From Pseudomonadota bacterium (lineage in GTDB: Bacteria; Pseudomonadota; Alphaproteobacteria; Rhizobiales; Beijerinckiaceae), in contig JAFAEL010000160.1 of assembly GCA_023423995.1 (NCBI GenBank), positions 1-50,535 of the forward strand: a stretch of DNA of 50,535 nt. Direction: 5' to 3'. Of the stretch, positions 31,892-43,879 are shown in pieces. The notes beneath the pieces are model-generated. The model was not told where the DNA came from, made no database searches, and saw only the letters and a program-made list of their open reading frames with translations. A program made the position numbers and the translations under genes. Each line of letters opens with the position of its first letter. Within the stretch, counting starts at the first letter, position 1.

Positions 31892-34762
31892 CTATCCCCC
31901 AGCGAGTTGCCTGGCGTCGAGGAGATCGCGGACGCGCGCGGCGAGATCCGCGTACGAGAAGGGCTTGGTGATGAGTTCCACCCCAGGGTCCAGCCGCCCA
32001 TGGTGGACGATGGCGTTCCGCGCGTAGCCCGTCGTGAACAGCACCTTCACGTCGGGCCGGATCCCACGGGCCTTCTCGGCCAGCACAGCGCCCGTCATCC
32101 CGCCCGGAAGAACGACATCGGTGAAGAGGAGGTCGACCCGGCCCTCCCGCTCCAGCAGGCGAATGGCCGAGGCACCATCATGCGCCTCCAGGACGCGATA
32201 TCCGAGCTCGCGCAGCACCTCGACCGAATAGGCCCGCACGTCGTCGTCGTCCTCGCAGACCAGGATGCTCTCCTCCCGCGTGCCCTCCGGAACAAGCACG
32301 TTCCTGGCCTCCTCCTCTTCCTCGAGAGCCCCGATCAGGCGCGGGAGGTAGATCTTGACCGTGGTGCCGACGCCGGGCTCCGAATAGACCTTCACGTGGC
32401 CGCCGGACTGCTTGACGAAGCCGTAGACCATGGAGAGACCGAGGCCGGTGCCCTTGCCGACCTCCTTGGTGGTGAAGAAGGGCTCGAACGCGCGGGCCGC
32501 CGTGTCCGGGTCCATCCCTACGCCGGTATCCGATATGCAGATCACGACGTACTGGCCCGGCACCACCTCGGCGTTCTGGGCGACATAGCCGCGGTCGAGA
32601 TGCGTGTTGGCGGTCTCGATCGTCAGCTTGCCACCGTCCGGCATCGCGTCGCGGGCATTCACTGCGAGATTGAGGAGCGCGTTTTCGAGCTGGTTCTGGT
32701 CGACCTCGACGCGCCAGGCGCCCGAGGACAACACTGTCTCGACCTCGATCGTTTCGTCTAGCGTGCGGTGCAGCAACTCCGACATCCCGGCGACCAGCCG
32801 GTTCGGATCGGTTGGCTTCGGTGCGAGTGGCTGCCGCCGTGAGAAGGCGAGCAGGCGCTGGGTGAGAATCGCGGCCCGCTTGGCGCCCGTCATCGCATTC
32901 TCGGCCGCGCGACGAAGGCGCGGCGAATCTTCGGGCAGATTGCGCTGGAGGATCTCGAGGTTGCCCGTGACGATCTGGAGGAGGTTGTTGAAGTCGTGCG
33001 CGATGCCGCCGGTGAGCTGGCCCACCGTTTCCATTTTCTGCGCCTGGCGGAGGCTCTCCTCGGCGGCGCGGAGTTCGGCCGTGCGCTCCTCGACGGCAGC
33101 CTCCAGGGCATCACGCGCGAGCCGAGCCTCCGTCACGTCCACGTTGCAGCCCACGTAACCCAGGAAACGGCCCTCCCCGTCCCGGCGGGGTGTGCCGGCA
33201 CAGCGGAGCCAGCGATACTCGCCGGCCAGGTTCTTTGCCCTGAAATCGCGCTCGAAGTCGCTGTGCGACCGGAACGCCTGCATGAAGGCGGCCTCGAACG
33301 TGTCCACGTCTTCCGGGTGGACCATGTGCCGCCAGTAGCCGTTCTGGATGCGCTCCGGCGTGATCCCGAACTCGTGCTCGTAGCGCCAGTTGACGAAGGT
33401 CGGCGCCGCCTCCGCATCGCAGGCCCAGATCAGGGCTGGCGCGCTGTCGGCCATGTTGCGGAAGCGCGCCTCGCTCTCGCGTAGAGCCGCCTCGGCCAGC
33501 TTCAGGTCATGGATATCGGTGCAGGTGCCGTACCATCGAGCGATCCTGCCTCCATCGTCTCGCACCGGCTGCGCGCGGCCGAGCACCCACCGGTACTCGC
33601 CGGACCTGTGCCGGAGGCGGTACTCGATGTGGTAGGGCTCGCCAGTGTCGAGGCAGTTCCGCCACACGCCCCAGGCACGCCCCTGGTCGTCAGGATGGAA
33701 CATGTCGTTCCACCCGGCGCCGTCCGTCGAGCCCTGCGGCACGCCCGTGTAGTCGTACCAGCGCTGGTTGTAGAAGTCGTGGTAGCCGTCGGGCGTGGTC
33801 GACCAGATCATCTGGTCGACGGAATCGACGATGCCCTTCAGCCGCGCATCGGCCTCCCGCTGGGCTTCGACGGCGCGGACCCGATCGGTGACGTCCGTGC
33901 CCTCCACGAAGATCGCCGTGATGCGGCCGTGGTCGTCCTTGATGGGCTGGTAGACGAAATCGAGAAGCCGCTCGGATGGGCCCTCGGGAGTGGCGAGCGT
34001 GACCGCCTGCGCCCAGCCGCGGAAAGGCTCGCCCGTGGTGCTCACCTGGTCGAGCAACTCGAAGATGCCCTGGCCCGCGAGTTCCGGCAGCGCCTCTCGC
34101 ACGGGCTTGCCCAGCACGTCGCGTCCGCCGATCAGCTGCTGGTAGGAGGCGTTCGTCAGTTCGTAGACATGCCCGGGCTCCCGCAGGAGGGCGATGAAGC
34201 CTGGAGCCTGCTGGAACATCCCGGCCAGCCGCTCGCGGGCCGCCGCCGTCTGCCGCTCCGCCCGGACCCGCTCCGTGGTCTCGCTGACGATGCAAAGAAC
34301 CCCGCCGACTGACCCGTCGTCCAGGGGAACGGGCGAGTAGGAGATGTCGAAGAAGACCTCCTCACCATAGCCATGGCGCTCGATGTAGAAGGGCCTGTCC
34401 TGTGCGGAGACCGTCTCGCCCGTCTCCCGAACCTTCAGCAGGAGAGGCTCGAGGTCGTCCCAGAGCTCGCTCCAATGCTCGCGTGCCGGGCGGCCGAGGG
34501 CCCGGGGGTGCTTGCCCCCGATGGTGGGCGCATAGGCGTCGTTGTAGAGGGCGACGAAGTCCGGTCCCCAGAACAGCACGATCTGGGCTTGCGCCGGCAG
34601 GATGAGGTTGACCGCATTGCGCAGCGCGGTCGGCCAGCCCGACGCGGGCCCGAGCGGCGAAGTGCGCCAATCATAGCGGGCAATCAGCTCGCCCATGCTT
34701 CGGGCGTCGGGAAGATGCGCTCGCGGGACCGCAGCGACTTTTCGCGGAGGCAGGAGAGACAT
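31892..34762 (-). CDS. Multi-PAS hybrid sensor histidine kinase with a receiver domain
   Basis: This 956-aa protein is a soluble hybrid kinase. The N-terminal third holds a PAS/GAF-like domain (FWGPDFVALYNDAYAPTIG) and a second PAS-like domain (residues about 180-300). Two clear PAS/PAC units follow, near 305-430 and 435-555 (for example YHIEYRLRHRSGEYRWVLGR). The dimerisation domain has the phospho-acceptor His at about 589 in GIAHDFNNLLQ. The ATPase domain carries DTGVGMDPD and GKGTGLGLSMVYGF. The C-terminal receiver has its phospho-Asp at about 882 in LLFTDVVLPGGM and Lys in LITKPFS. No membrane helix is evident. The partner regulator and signal are unknown. Confidence 0.92.
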   Translation of the reverse strand: MSLLPPRKVAAVPRAHLPDARSMGELIARYDWRTSPLGPASGWPTALRNAVNLILPAQAQIVLFWGPDFVALYNDAYAPTIGGKHPRALGRPAREHWSELWDDLEPLLLKVRETGETVSAQDRPFYIERHGYGEEVFFDISYSPVPLDDGSVGGVLCIVSETTERVRAERQTAAARERLAGMFQQAPGFIALLREPGHVYELTNASYQQLIGGRDVLGKPVREALPELAGQGIFELLDQVSTTGEPFRGWAQAVTLATPEGPSERLLDFVYQPIKDDHGRITAIFVEGTDVTDRVRAVEAQREADARLKGIVDSVDQMIWSTTPDGYHDFYNQRWYDYTGVPQGSTDGAGWNDMFHPDDQGRAWGVWRNCLDTGEPYHIEYRLRHRSGEYRWVLGRAQPVRDDGGRIARWYGTCTDIHDLKLAEAALRESEARFRNMADSAPALIWACDAEAAPTFVNWRYEHEFGITPERIQNGYWRHMVHPEDVDTFEAAFMQAFRSHSDFERDFRAKNLAGEYRWLRCAGTPRRDGEGRFLGYVGCNVDVTEARLARDALEAAVEERTAELRAAEESLRQAQKMETVGQLTGGIAHDFNNLLQIVTGNLEILQRNLPEDSPRLRRAAENAMTGAKRAAILTQRLLAFSRRQPLAPKPTDPNRLVAGMSELLHRTLDETIEVETVLSSGAWRVEVDQNQLENALLNLAVNARDAMPDGGKLTIETANTHLDRGYVAQNAEVVPGQYVVICISDTGVGMDPDTAARAFEPFFTTKEVGKGTGLGLSMVYGFVKQSGGHVKVYSEPGVGTTVKIYLPRLIGALEEEEEARNVLVPEGTREESILVCEDDDDVRAYSVEVLRELGYRVLEAHDGASAIRLLEREGRVDLLFTDVVLPGGMTGAVLAEKARGIRPDVKVLFTTGYARNAIVHHGRLDPGVELITKPFSYADLAARVRDLLDARQLAGG

Positions 34763-34886
34763 GCGGCCCCCTCCGCGGCGGCGCCGGCGGATCCAAAGGT
34801 AGGCGCGCTTCTAGCTGGACGGACCGACGGGCGAAAGCTGCCGCGCTGGCCGTGCGTTCACGAGACCGAGAGTGGGACCGTTTGCC

Positions 34887-36275
34887 TCAGCTCCGTCCGC
34901 CCCCGATGGCGCTGGTCACGAGGGATTCGAGCGTCAGGCCCTCCGGTCCCGGCTCCGGCAGCGCGGGCTGCGCGTCCAGCCCGTAGGCGTCCTCGCGGAA
35001 GTGCACCGTGCCGTCGGGCGTCGCGTAGCCGGTAAGATACGTCCAGATGACGGGGATCTGCCGGGTCAGCTTCACGTCGATCCGCTGGCCGGACGCGATC
35101 GCGGCGGCGATCTCCGGCTGCCCCCAGCTCGAACCCTGCCCGTTCGGCCCGGCCTGTCCCTCGAGAATCCATTGCGCGAGGTCCCTGATGCCCGAAACGC
35201 GCACGCAGCCGGACGAGAGATTGCGCGTATTGCGCGCGAACAGCCGCTTCGAAGGCGTGTCGTGCATGTACACGGCGAGCTTGTTCGGCATGTCGATACG
35301 GATCTCGCCGAGCGAGTTGTCGACGCCGGGGTCCTGTCGCAGCGTGTAGTTCGCGGCCCGGTCGGTCGACCAGTCGATCGTGGACGGATCGACCTCCGCG
35401 CCCTGCCCGTCCAGAATCCGGATCTTCATCTTGGCGAGGTACCCCGGGTCCTTTCGCATGTGCGGGATGATGTCCTTCTTGATGAGGGACACCGGGACGG
35501 TCCAGGTCGGGTTGAAATTCACGTTCTGGATGCGCGCGGCGATCATCGGCGAGGGACGATCCGCCTTGCCGACCACCGCGACGTAGCGCCGGGCAACGAG
35601 CCCGCCCTGCACGGCCTCGACGCTGGCGGACGGGATGTTCACGGCCACATAGCGCTCGCCGAACGGGAATTTCGAACCCATGAGCCGGTTCGCCGAGGCC
35701 TGGAGCTGGCGGATGCGGGTCGCGACAGGGACGTTCAGCTCGGTCAGGGTTCGCGGTCCGACGAGCCCGACATCCGGGAGGCCGTGCCTGTCCTGGAAGC
35801 GGCGGATCGCGGCCTGGACTTCCGCGTCGAGCGCGTCGCCGCCGACGAATTCCGCCGAGAGATCCCCCGACGCGATGAGCCGCGCCCGGAGCGCCGCGAC
35901 ATGCGGGCCCCTGTCGCCGGCCTTCGCTCGCGTGATCTCGCTCGGAACGGTCGCCCAGCCGCCCGCCTCGGCGATCGTCCGGTAGCGCTCGACGGCGTTC
36001 ATGGTGGCCACGAAGGTCCCCGGTCCGAGCGTGGGCCGCGGGTCGGCGGAGAGCTTCACGGGCTCGGGGATGGCGGCAGGCGGCTTGGCGGGCGCGGCTG
36101 GCGCCGGCGCCTGGACGACAGGAGCCTGCGAGGCGGCTGCGACCGCAGGGGCCGGGTCCTGCGCGACCTTGATGAGAGCGGGACGCGGCGCCGGTGCCGG
36201 CGCGGGCTCTGCCCACGCGGCGCCGGCGAGCACCGCCAGCCCGCAGCTCAACCCGACCGATCCGATACGCAACAA
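34887..36275 (-). CDS. L,D-transpeptidase of the YcbB/LdtD type
   Basis: This exported enzyme of 462 aa crosslinks peptidoglycan through 3-3 bonds or attaches partners to it. A signal peptide ends near GAAWAEP. A Pro/Ala linker follows, then a peptidoglycan-binding-like domain (about residues 125-185, AIRRFQDRHGLPDVGLVGPRT). The YkuD catalytic domain contains YMHDTPSKRLFARNTR and the Cys of SSGCVRVSGIRDL. The start is taken as the TTG at 36275, because AGGAG lies upstream at the right spacing; the ORF could begin six codons earlier at another TTG that has no ribosome site. It is transcribed alone. Confidence 0.88.
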   Translation of the reverse strand: MLRIGSVGLSCGLAVLAGAAWAEPAPAPAPRPALIKVAQDPAPAVAAASQAPVVQAPAPAAPAKPPAAIPEPVKLSADPRPTLGPGTFVATMNAVERYRTIAEAGGWATVPSEITRAKAGDRGPHVAALRARLIASGDLSAEFVGGDALDAEVQAAIRRFQDRHGLPDVGLVGPRTLTELNVPVATRIRQLQASANRLMGSKFPFGERYVAVNIPSASVEAVQGGLVARRYVAVVGKADRPSPMIAARIQNVNFNPTWTVPVSLIKKDIIPHMRKDPGYLAKMKIRILDGQGAEVDPSTIDWSTDRAANYTLRQDPGVDNSLGEIRIDMPNKLAVYMHDTPSKRLFARNTRNLSSGCVRVSGIRDLAQWILEGQAGPNGQGSSWGQPEIAAAIASGQRIDVKLTRQIPVIWTYLTGYATPDGTVHFREDAYGLDAQPALPEPGPEGLTLESLVTSAIGGGRS

Positions 36276-36379
36276 GGCTCGGCTCCTACACAACGGGCCG
36301 AAGCATGGTTGATAGAGGTTGAAGAAACCTCACCCAATCCGAACGGCTCTCTCGGGCAGATGGAGACTAGACGGATCGG

Positions 36380-37381
36380 TCACGACCGTCGGCGGCGGGA
36401 CAGGGCGAGGATACCGGCAGCGGCGAGGCCGGCGATCCCTGCCACGGCGAGCCCGGTGCTGATCCGCCCGGCGGGCGGCAGGCCCTTGCGGTCGAGCCAG
36501 CCGCCATCCACGTCGCGGCCCTCCGGGACGGGATGGAGCAGCGCGCCTTCGCTGCGCGGCGCTGGGCCGGCCCGGGACACGAGGCGGCGCATCGTGGCTC
36601 CGACCAGGATCTCGGTCGAGCGGGGCGAGACGTTGTAGGCGATCTGCGCCGCCCGAGCTGGCCAGCCCACAGCAACCTCGCCCTGAGGATGCTGCGCGAC
36701 ATCGACCATGCGGGCGGCGACATCCTCGGGCCTATAGAGAAGCGGGCCGGGATCGAGCGTCTTGCCCGACATGTTCGCGCCATGGACGAAGCCCGGCGTA
36801 TCGACCATCGCCGGGAACACGGCGCAGACGTGGATGTCCTCTCCGGCCGCGATCTCCTGGCGCAGGCTCGCCGTGAAGCCCCGGATTCCGAACTTGCTCG
36901 CCGTGTAGGCGGCCGCGAAGGGCGTTGGCGCCCAGCCACCCAGCGACACCATGTTGATGAGGACGCCATGTCCCTGGCGCTTGAAGATGGGGAGCGCCGC
37001 ATAGGCGCCGTGCATGGTGCCGAAGAGGTTCACCTCGACCGTGCGGCGATGGAGGGCGATATCCGCGTCCTGATACGGGCCGAAGACGCCCGTGCCGGCA
37101 TTGTTGATCCAGACGTCGATGCCTCCGAAGTTCTTCTTCGCCTCTTCCGCGAGCGCCTGGACGGCGCCAGCATCGGTGACGTCCGTCGGAACGGCGATCG
37201 CCTCGCCGCCGAGCTCTTCGCAATCGCGGGCCACCTCGTCGAGCAGATCCGCCCGGCGCGCCGCCAGGACCAGCCGGGCGCCCTCGCGCGCAAAGGCGCG
37301 CGCGGTGGCGCGGCCGATGCCGCTGGACGCGCCGGTGATGACGACCGATGCTCCACGAAGGTCGCGCGGCTTTCGAACCAT
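36380..37381 (-). CDS. SDR-family oxidoreductase with a C-terminal membrane anchor
   Basis: This 333-aa protein is a classical SDR: VITGASSGIGRATARAF, NNAGTG, active Ser in NMVSLGG and YTASK with both Tyr and Lys. The C-terminus adds about 80 residues, with one hydrophobic helix (TGLAVAGIAGLAAAGILAL) followed by SRRRRS, which suggests an inner-membrane tail anchor with the enzyme in the cytoplasm. The ATG at 37381 has AGGACAGG upstream; the longer in-frame start reaches across the divergent hutU start and is not credible. The substrate is not known. Confidence 0.87.
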   Translation of the reverse strand: MVRKPRDLRGASVVITGASSGIGRATARAFAREGARLVLAARRADLLDEVARDCEELGGEAIAVPTDVTDAGAVQALAEEAKKNFGGIDVWINNAGTGVFGPYQDADIALHRRTVEVNLFGTMHGAYAALPIFKRQGHGVLINMVSLGGWAPTPFAAAYTASKFGIRGFTASLRQEIAAGEDIHVCAVFPAMVDTPGFVHGANMSGKTLDPGPLLYRPEDVAARMVDVAQHPQGEVAVGWPARAAQIAYNVSPRSTEILVGATMRRLVSRAGPAPRSEGALLHPVPEGRDVDGGWLDRKGLPPAGRISTGLAVAGIAGLAAAGILALSRRRRS

Positions 37382-37544
37382 TGAGCCTGTCCTGCAGAAG
37401 CGAAAGGGCTGGGGTGAGGACGAAACGGGCTGCCTCCGCCCGCGTTCCGACAAGGCCGGTGAGCGATCGCCCGGGGGTCCGCTTGCAGGGCCCGTGGGCA
37501 GCCAATAGACCCAGAGGCAATCGCTCTTCTCGTGAGACAGACCC

Positions 37545-39224
<1,680 letters not shown>

Positions 39225-39232
39225 GGCGCGAG

Positions 39233-40765
39233 ATGCCGGTCGTCGTTCAGCCCAGGTCGGTGCCACTCTCGGCCTGGCGCGACATCTATTTCGGCGCCGA
39301 GGTCCGGCTAGACGAGAGCTGCCGCGAGGCGGTCGAAGCCTCCGCGTCGGTGATCGCTGCGATCGTCGAGAAGGGCGAGCCCGTCTACGGCGTGAATACC
39401 GGGTTCGGGAAACTCGCCAGCGTCCGCATCGGCCGAGAGGACCTCGAAACCCTCCAGCGCAATATCGTGCTGTCCCATGCGGCGGGAATCGGCGAGCCGA
39501 TCGACGCCGACGCGACCCGGCTGATGCTCGCGCTCAAGGTCGCGAGCCTGGCCCAGGGCGCCTCGGGCATCCGCTGGGGCACCCTCTCCTACCTGACCCG
39601 CTGCCTCGAGACCGGCATCCTGCCGGTCATCCCTGCCCAGGGCTCCGTCGGCGCCTCGGGCGATCTCGCGCCGCTCGCCCACATGGTCGCGGCCCTGATG
39701 GGACATGGCGCGTTCTGGAGCGGCAGGGCACAGGTGCCCGCAGCCGATGGCCTTGCCGCGTTGGGCCTGCAGCCGTTGCAACTCGGCGCCAAGGAGGGGC
39801 TCGCGCTCCTGAACGGCACCCAGTTCTCGACGGCGCTCGCCCTCGCGGGCCTGTTCCGGGCCGAGCGCGCCTTCCAGGCGGCGCTGGTCACGGGCGCGCT
39901 CGCGACTGACGCGGCGAGGGGCTCCGATACCCCTTTCGATGCGCGGATCCAGGCCCTGCGCGGCCATCGCGGGCAGGCTGAGGTCGCGGCAGCCCTGCGG
40001 GAGTTGATGGCCGGGAGCGGGATCCGTGCGTCCCACCTCACCGGCGACGAGCGGATCCAGGACCCCTACTGCCTCCGCTGCCAGCCGCAGGTGATGGGCG
40101 CCTGCCTCGACCTGCTGCGGCAGGCCGCCGACACGCTCGCCATCGAGGCGAACGGCGTCTCCGACAACCCGCTCGTCTTCCGGGAAGCCGGCGAGGTGCT
40201 GTCGGGCGGCAATTTCCATGCGGAGCCGGTGGCTTTCGCGGCCGACATGATCGCAATGGGATTGTGCGAGATCGGCTCGCTCGCCGAGCGGCGGATCGCC
40301 ATGCTGGTCGATCCGGTTCTGTCGGGCCTGCCGGCGTTCCTCACGCCAAGGCCTGGGCTGAACTCCGGCTTCATGATCCCGCAGGTCACGGCCGCGGCGC
40401 TCGTGTCCGAGAACAAGCAGAAGGCGTTCCCGGCGAGTGTCGATTCCATCCCGACCTCGGCCAACCAGGAGGACCACGTCTCCATGGCGGCGCATGGCGC
40501 GCGGCGGCTCCTCCCGATGGCCGAGAACGTGTCGCAGATCATCGCGATCGAACTCCTCGCGGCCGCGCAGGGCTGCGATTTCCACGCTCCCCTCCCCTCG
40601 AGCCCAGCGTTGGAGCGCGCGCGCGAACTCCTGCGGAACGTGGTCCCCCACCTCGCAGACGACCGGTACTTCGCCCCTGAGATCTCGAACTCGGCGAGAC
40701 TAGTCCAGAGCGGCGAGCTCGTCGCCGCGACCGGCCTTTCGCTTCCGGCGATCGCCGGCGCGTAG
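39233..40765 (+). CDS. hutH: Histidine ammonia-lyase
   Basis: This 510-aa enzyme deaminates histidine to urocanate, the first step of the pathway whose second step is encoded just upstream. The residues that form the MIO cofactor, Ala141-Ser142-Gly143, are present in [13 protein letters not shown]. Other blocks are [32 protein letters not shown] and [17 protein letters not shown]. The gene pair is one operon with 8 bases between the two. It converges with the TRAP transporter genes with an 11-base gap and no terminator visible. Confidence 0.96.
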   Translation: MPVVVQPRSVPLSAWRDIYFGAEVRLDESCREAVEASASVIAAIVEKGEPVYGVNTGFGKLASVRIGREDLETLQRNIVLSHAAGIGEPIDADATRLMLALKVASLAQGASGIRWGTLSYLTRCLETGILPVIPAQGSVGASGDLAPLAHMVAALMGHGAFWSGRAQVPAADGLAALGLQPLQLGAKEGLALLNGTQFSTALALAGLFRAERAFQAALVTGALATDAARGSDTPFDARIQALRGHRGQAEVAAALRELMAGSGIRASHLTGDERIQDPYCLRCQPQVMGACLDLLRQAADTLAIEANGVSDNPLVFREAGEVLSGGNFHAEPVAFAADMIAMGLCEIGSLAERRIAMLVDPVLSGLPAFLTPRPGLNSGFMIPQVTAAALVSENKQKAFPASVDSIPTSANQEDHVSMAAHGARRLLPMAENVSQIIAIELLAAAQGCDFHAPLPSSPALERARELLRNVVPHLADDRYFAPEISNSARLVQSGELVAATGLSLPAIAGA

Positions 40766-40776
40766 CCGGCAAATCC

Positions 40777-42102
40777 CTACCAGCCGATCGCCCTGGGCAG
40801 CCAGGTCGAGATCTCCGGATAGGCGAAGCAGATCACGAGCGCGAGAAGCTGCAGCAGGATGAAGGGTACGACGCCCTTGTAGATGTCGAGCGTGGTGACC
40901 TCGGGTGGCGCGACGCCGCGCAGGTAGAAAAGCGCCCAGCCGAAGGGCGGGGTGAGGAACGAGGTCTGCAGGACGACGGCGATCAGGGTCGCGACCCAGA
41001 CCTGATCGAGGTTCGCCGCCACGATCATCGGCAGGAACATCGGCACAACGATGTAGGAGATCTCGATCCACTCGATGAAGAAGCCGAGGACGAAGATCAG
41101 GGCGAGCATGAAGACGAGCCCGCCCGTGGCCCCGCCCGGCACCATCTGGAAGGCGTCGTGGACGAGTTGCTCCCCCTGCAGGCCGCGGAAGGCGAGCGCG
41201 AAGACCTGCGAGCAGATCAGGACGAAGATCATCACGGCCACGATCCGGGCGGAGGTGTGGACGACGTCGACGAGCGTGCGCCAGGAGAGCCGGCCGGCCA
41301 GCGCAGCGACCAGGATCGAGCCGATCGCCCCCATCGAGGCCGCCTCGGTTGGGGCCGCGACCCCGCCGATGATCGAGCCCAGCACCGCGAGAACGAGCGC
41401 GATCGGCGGCAGGGCCACCTTGAACACTTTGCCGAGCAGCACGCGCCGCGGCAGCGCGTTGCGCTCGTCGACCGGGATCGGCGGGACCTTGTCGGGCCAG
41501 ATGATGCCGATCAGCAGCATCCAGACGACGAAGATGCCCGAGAGCAGCAGGCCGGGCAGGACGGCAGCAGCGAACAGGGTGCCGACCGACTGCCCCATGA
41601 TGTCGGCCAGGAGGATGATGATGGTCGAGGGTGGGATGAGCTGCCCGAGCGTGCCCGACGCGCAGATCGTGCCGCAGGCGAGGCTCTTGTCGTAGCCGCG
41701 CCGGAGAAGGGTCGGCAGCGTCAGCAGCCCGAGCGTGACGATCGTGGCGCCGACGATGCCGGTCGTCGCACCCATGAGCACGCCGACGAGGATGATGCCG
41801 ATCCCCATGCCGCCGCGCAGGTTGCCGGAGACGTGGCCGATCACCTCCATCAGCTCGTCGGCGATGCGCGACTTCTCCAGCATCACGCCCATGAACACGA
41901 AGAGGGGGATCGCGATCAGCGTGTAGTTGGCCGTCACGCCGTAGATGCGCGCCGGCAGGAGGTTGAAGAGAAGCGAGCCGAATCCGATCCAGCCGAAGAC
42001 GAAGCCCGAGATGGCGAGCGTCAGCGCGACCGGGACCCCGACCGCGAGCAGGATGAAGAACGACGCGATGCAGGCGAGGGCCAGGATCTCGTTAAGGGGC
42101 AT
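40777..42102 (-). CDS. dctM: TRAP transporter large permease (DctM family)
   Basis: This 441-aa inner-membrane protein has about twelve hydrophobic segments. Blocks of the family include FVFMGVMLEKSRIADELM, LIPPSTIIILLADIMGQSVG, and NLLPARIYGVTANYTLIAIPLF near residues 48-70. The last 11 bases of dctQ overlap its start. It forms the channel of a TRAP importer with dctQ and dctP and would use a sodium or proton gradient. Confidence 0.9.
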   Translation of the reverse strand: MPLNEILALACIASFFILLAVGVPVALTLAISGFVFGWIGFGSLLFNLLPARIYGVTANYTLIAIPLFVFMGVMLEKSRIADELMEVIGHVSGNLRGGMGIGIILVGVLMGATTGIVGATIVTLGLLTLPTLLRRGYDKSLACGTICASGTLGQLIPPSTIIILLADIMGQSVGTLFAAAVLPGLLLSGIFVVWMLLIGIIWPDKVPPIPVDERNALPRRVLLGKVFKVALPPIALVLAVLGSIIGGVAAPTEAASMGAIGSILVAALAGRLSWRTLVDVVHTSARIVAVMIFVLICSQVFALAFRGLQGEQLVHDAFQMVPGGATGGLVFMLALIFVLGFFIEWIEISYIVVPMFLPMIVAANLDQVWVATLIAVVLQTSFLTPPFGWALFYLRGVAPPEVTTLDIYKGVVPFILLQLLALVICFAYPEISTWLPRAIGW

Positions 42103-42640
42103 TGATCGTGACCGTCGACGGCACGTCCCGATGCGGACCGCCAGTGAAGGGGATGAGCGCGCGGAAGGTCGCGGCGAGGCTCTGGATGCCGAGGAGGACG
42201 AAGGCCGCCGGGATGAGCGCCTTGAGGATCCAGCGATGCGGCAGGCCGCCGGGATCGGGCGAGCCCTCCCCGATGCGGTAGGACTGCATCACGTAGGGCC
42301 AGGACAGCCGGACCAGGATGATGCAGAGCGCCACCGCCATGATGGCCGAGAAGAGGCCGATGGCCTCCTGGACCCGCCGCGGGAGGCGGCCGTACAGGAT
42401 GTCGACCTGGACGTGCCCCTCATGCTTGATCGCGTAGGCGATGCAGAGCAGCGACAGTGGCGCCATCAGGTGCCATTCGAGCTCCTGCATGGCGACGGAT
42501 CCGGTGCGGAACACGTACCGGATGATGACGTTCGCGGCCATGACGAGGACCAGCGCGAGGCCTGTCCAGGATGCGATCCGGCCCGAGGCCTCGACGATGG
42601 TGTCGAGGCCCCTGGCCCACCTCTCGAGGCGGTGGGGCAT
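42092..42640 (-). CDS. dctQ: TRAP transporter small permease (DctQ family)
   Basis: This 182-aa inner-membrane protein has four predicted helices, typical of DctQ. ELEWHLMAPLSLLCIAYAIKHEGHVQVDILYG is split over residues 53-84 and is the family core. The start at 42640 is the ATG of MPHRLERW; a longer frame would run through dctP and is wrong. The dctP stop is five bases upstream. It binds dctM to form the membrane unit. Confidence 0.88.
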   Translation of the reverse strand: MPHRLERWARGLDTIVEASGRIASWTGLALVLVMAANVIIRYVFRTGSVAMQELEWHLMAPLSLLCIAYAIKHEGHVQVDILYGRLPRRVQEAIGLFSAIMAVALCIILVRLSWPYVMQSYRIGEGSPDPGGLPHRWILKALIPAAFVLLGIQSLAATFRALIPFTGGPHRDVPSTVTINAP

Positions 42641-42645
42641 GAAGA

Positions 42646-43722
42646 TCAGGCGCGGATCTGGTTCTGGAAGACGGCTTCGGACACGCCGGCCCAGGAATCG
42701 TGCTTCGCCTTGAAGGAGGTGAAGCTGTCGTAGACCTTCTTGATCTTCGCATCCTTGGCGAGATCGTCGAGCACGGTCTTGGTGACCGTCTTCAGCCTCT
42801 CGATCACAGGCTGCGGCAGAGGTCCGGCGATGACGCCCTGCTTCTTCAGGTCGTCTAGCGCCTCCGCGTTGGTCGCCTCGCACCAGGTGTGGCTGATCGT
42901 GTTGCAGGCCGCGGCCGCCGCGCGGACGATCTGCTTGAGATCCTCCGGCAGCGAGTCCCAGGCCGCCTTGTTGATCACCAGCTCGGTGACGTTGTTCGGC
43001 TCGTGCCAGCCCGTCGTGTAGTAGTACTTCGCCGCCTTCTGCAGCCCGAGGCGGCGATCCTGGTAGGGGCCGACGAACTCCGCCGCATCGATGACGCCGC
43101 GCTCGAGGGCTGGGAAGATCTCGCCGCCCGGGAGCAGCTTCACGTCGACGCCGAGCTGCGCATAGACCTTACCGGCAAGGCCCGGGATCCGCATCTTGAG
43201 GCCCTGGAAGTCTTCGACCTTCTCGATCGGCTTCCTGAACCAGCCGGTCATCTGCACGCCGGTATTGCCCATCGGCATCGGCACGAGGTTGAATGGCGCG
43301 TAGAGCTCCTCCCAGAGCTGCAGGCCGCCGCCATGCATGATCCAGGCGGTCTGCCCCTGGAAGTTCAGACCGAACGGGACAGTGGTGAAGAATTGTGCAG
43401 CCGGGACCTTGCCGGCCCAGAAGTAGCTGTTGGCGGCATTCATCTCGACAGTGCCGGCCGAGACCGCGTCGAAACCTTCGAGCGCCGGGATCAATTCCCC
43501 CGCCGCGAAATGCTGGATGGTGAGGCGGCCACCCGACATCGCCTTGACCATGGCGCAGAAATCCGTCGGGCTTCCCGGGCCCGTCACATAGAACGGGGAG
43601 CCCGGCCCGTAGGCGTTGGTCATCTTCCAGTTGAAGGATTTCTGGGCGCGCGCGACGTGCGGCATGGCGATCGCGGCGCCGGCGCCCGCAACAGCGCCGG
43701 TGATCAGGTTACGTCTCAGCAT
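42646..43722 (-). CDS. dctP: TRAP transporter substrate-binding protein, TakP-like
   Basis: This 358-aa exported protein has a Tat-like/Sec signal (MLRRNLITGAVAGAGAAIAMPHVARAQ). It matches TakP-type 2-oxoacid receptors: GWFRKPIEKVEDFQGLKMR, PGGEIFPALERGVIDAAEFVGPYQDRRLGL written over residues 197-226, and YYTTGWHEP, which corresponds to the YYYPGWWEP region of TakP. A 2-oxo acid such as pyruvate or a branched-chain ketoacid is the likely ligand, but hydroxy acids are possible. The order dctP-dctQ-dctM and tight spacing make it one operon. Confidence 0.88.
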   Translation of the reverse strand: MLRRNLITGAVAGAGAAIAMPHVARAQKSFNWKMTNAYGPGSPFYVTGPGSPTDFCAMVKAMSGGRLTIQHFAAGELIPALEGFDAVSAGTVEMNAANSYFWAGKVPAAQFFTTVPFGLNFQGQTAWIMHGGGLQLWEELYAPFNLVPMPMGNTGVQMTGWFRKPIEKVEDFQGLKMRIPGLAGKVYAQLGVDVKLLPGGEIFPALERGVIDAAEFVGPYQDRRLGLQKAAKYYYTTGWHEPNNVTELVINKAAWDSLPEDLKQIVRAAAAACNTISHTWCEATNAEALDDLKKQGVIAGPLPQPVIERLKTVTKTVLDDLAKDAKIKKVYDSFTSFKAKHDSWAGVSEAVFQNQIRA

Positions 43723-43879
43723 CAGGAGACCTCATCCGGGGGTGTGCGCATGCCGACACCCAGGACGGGGCGGCACCGTCGCACACAGAGCGGCGCGACG
43801 AGCCTCCTCCAGCAAGGTCCATGCCTGATTGTCGCACGGCAGCGCGCAGGCGTACGGCCACGCGACCCGCGCGCCGCCG

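Noticed and set aside
31451..32761. A 436-codon plus-strand frame overlapping the hybrid kinase
   Set aside because: It is the antisense shadow of the kinase and receiver domains; the minus-strand protein has all catalytic motifs.
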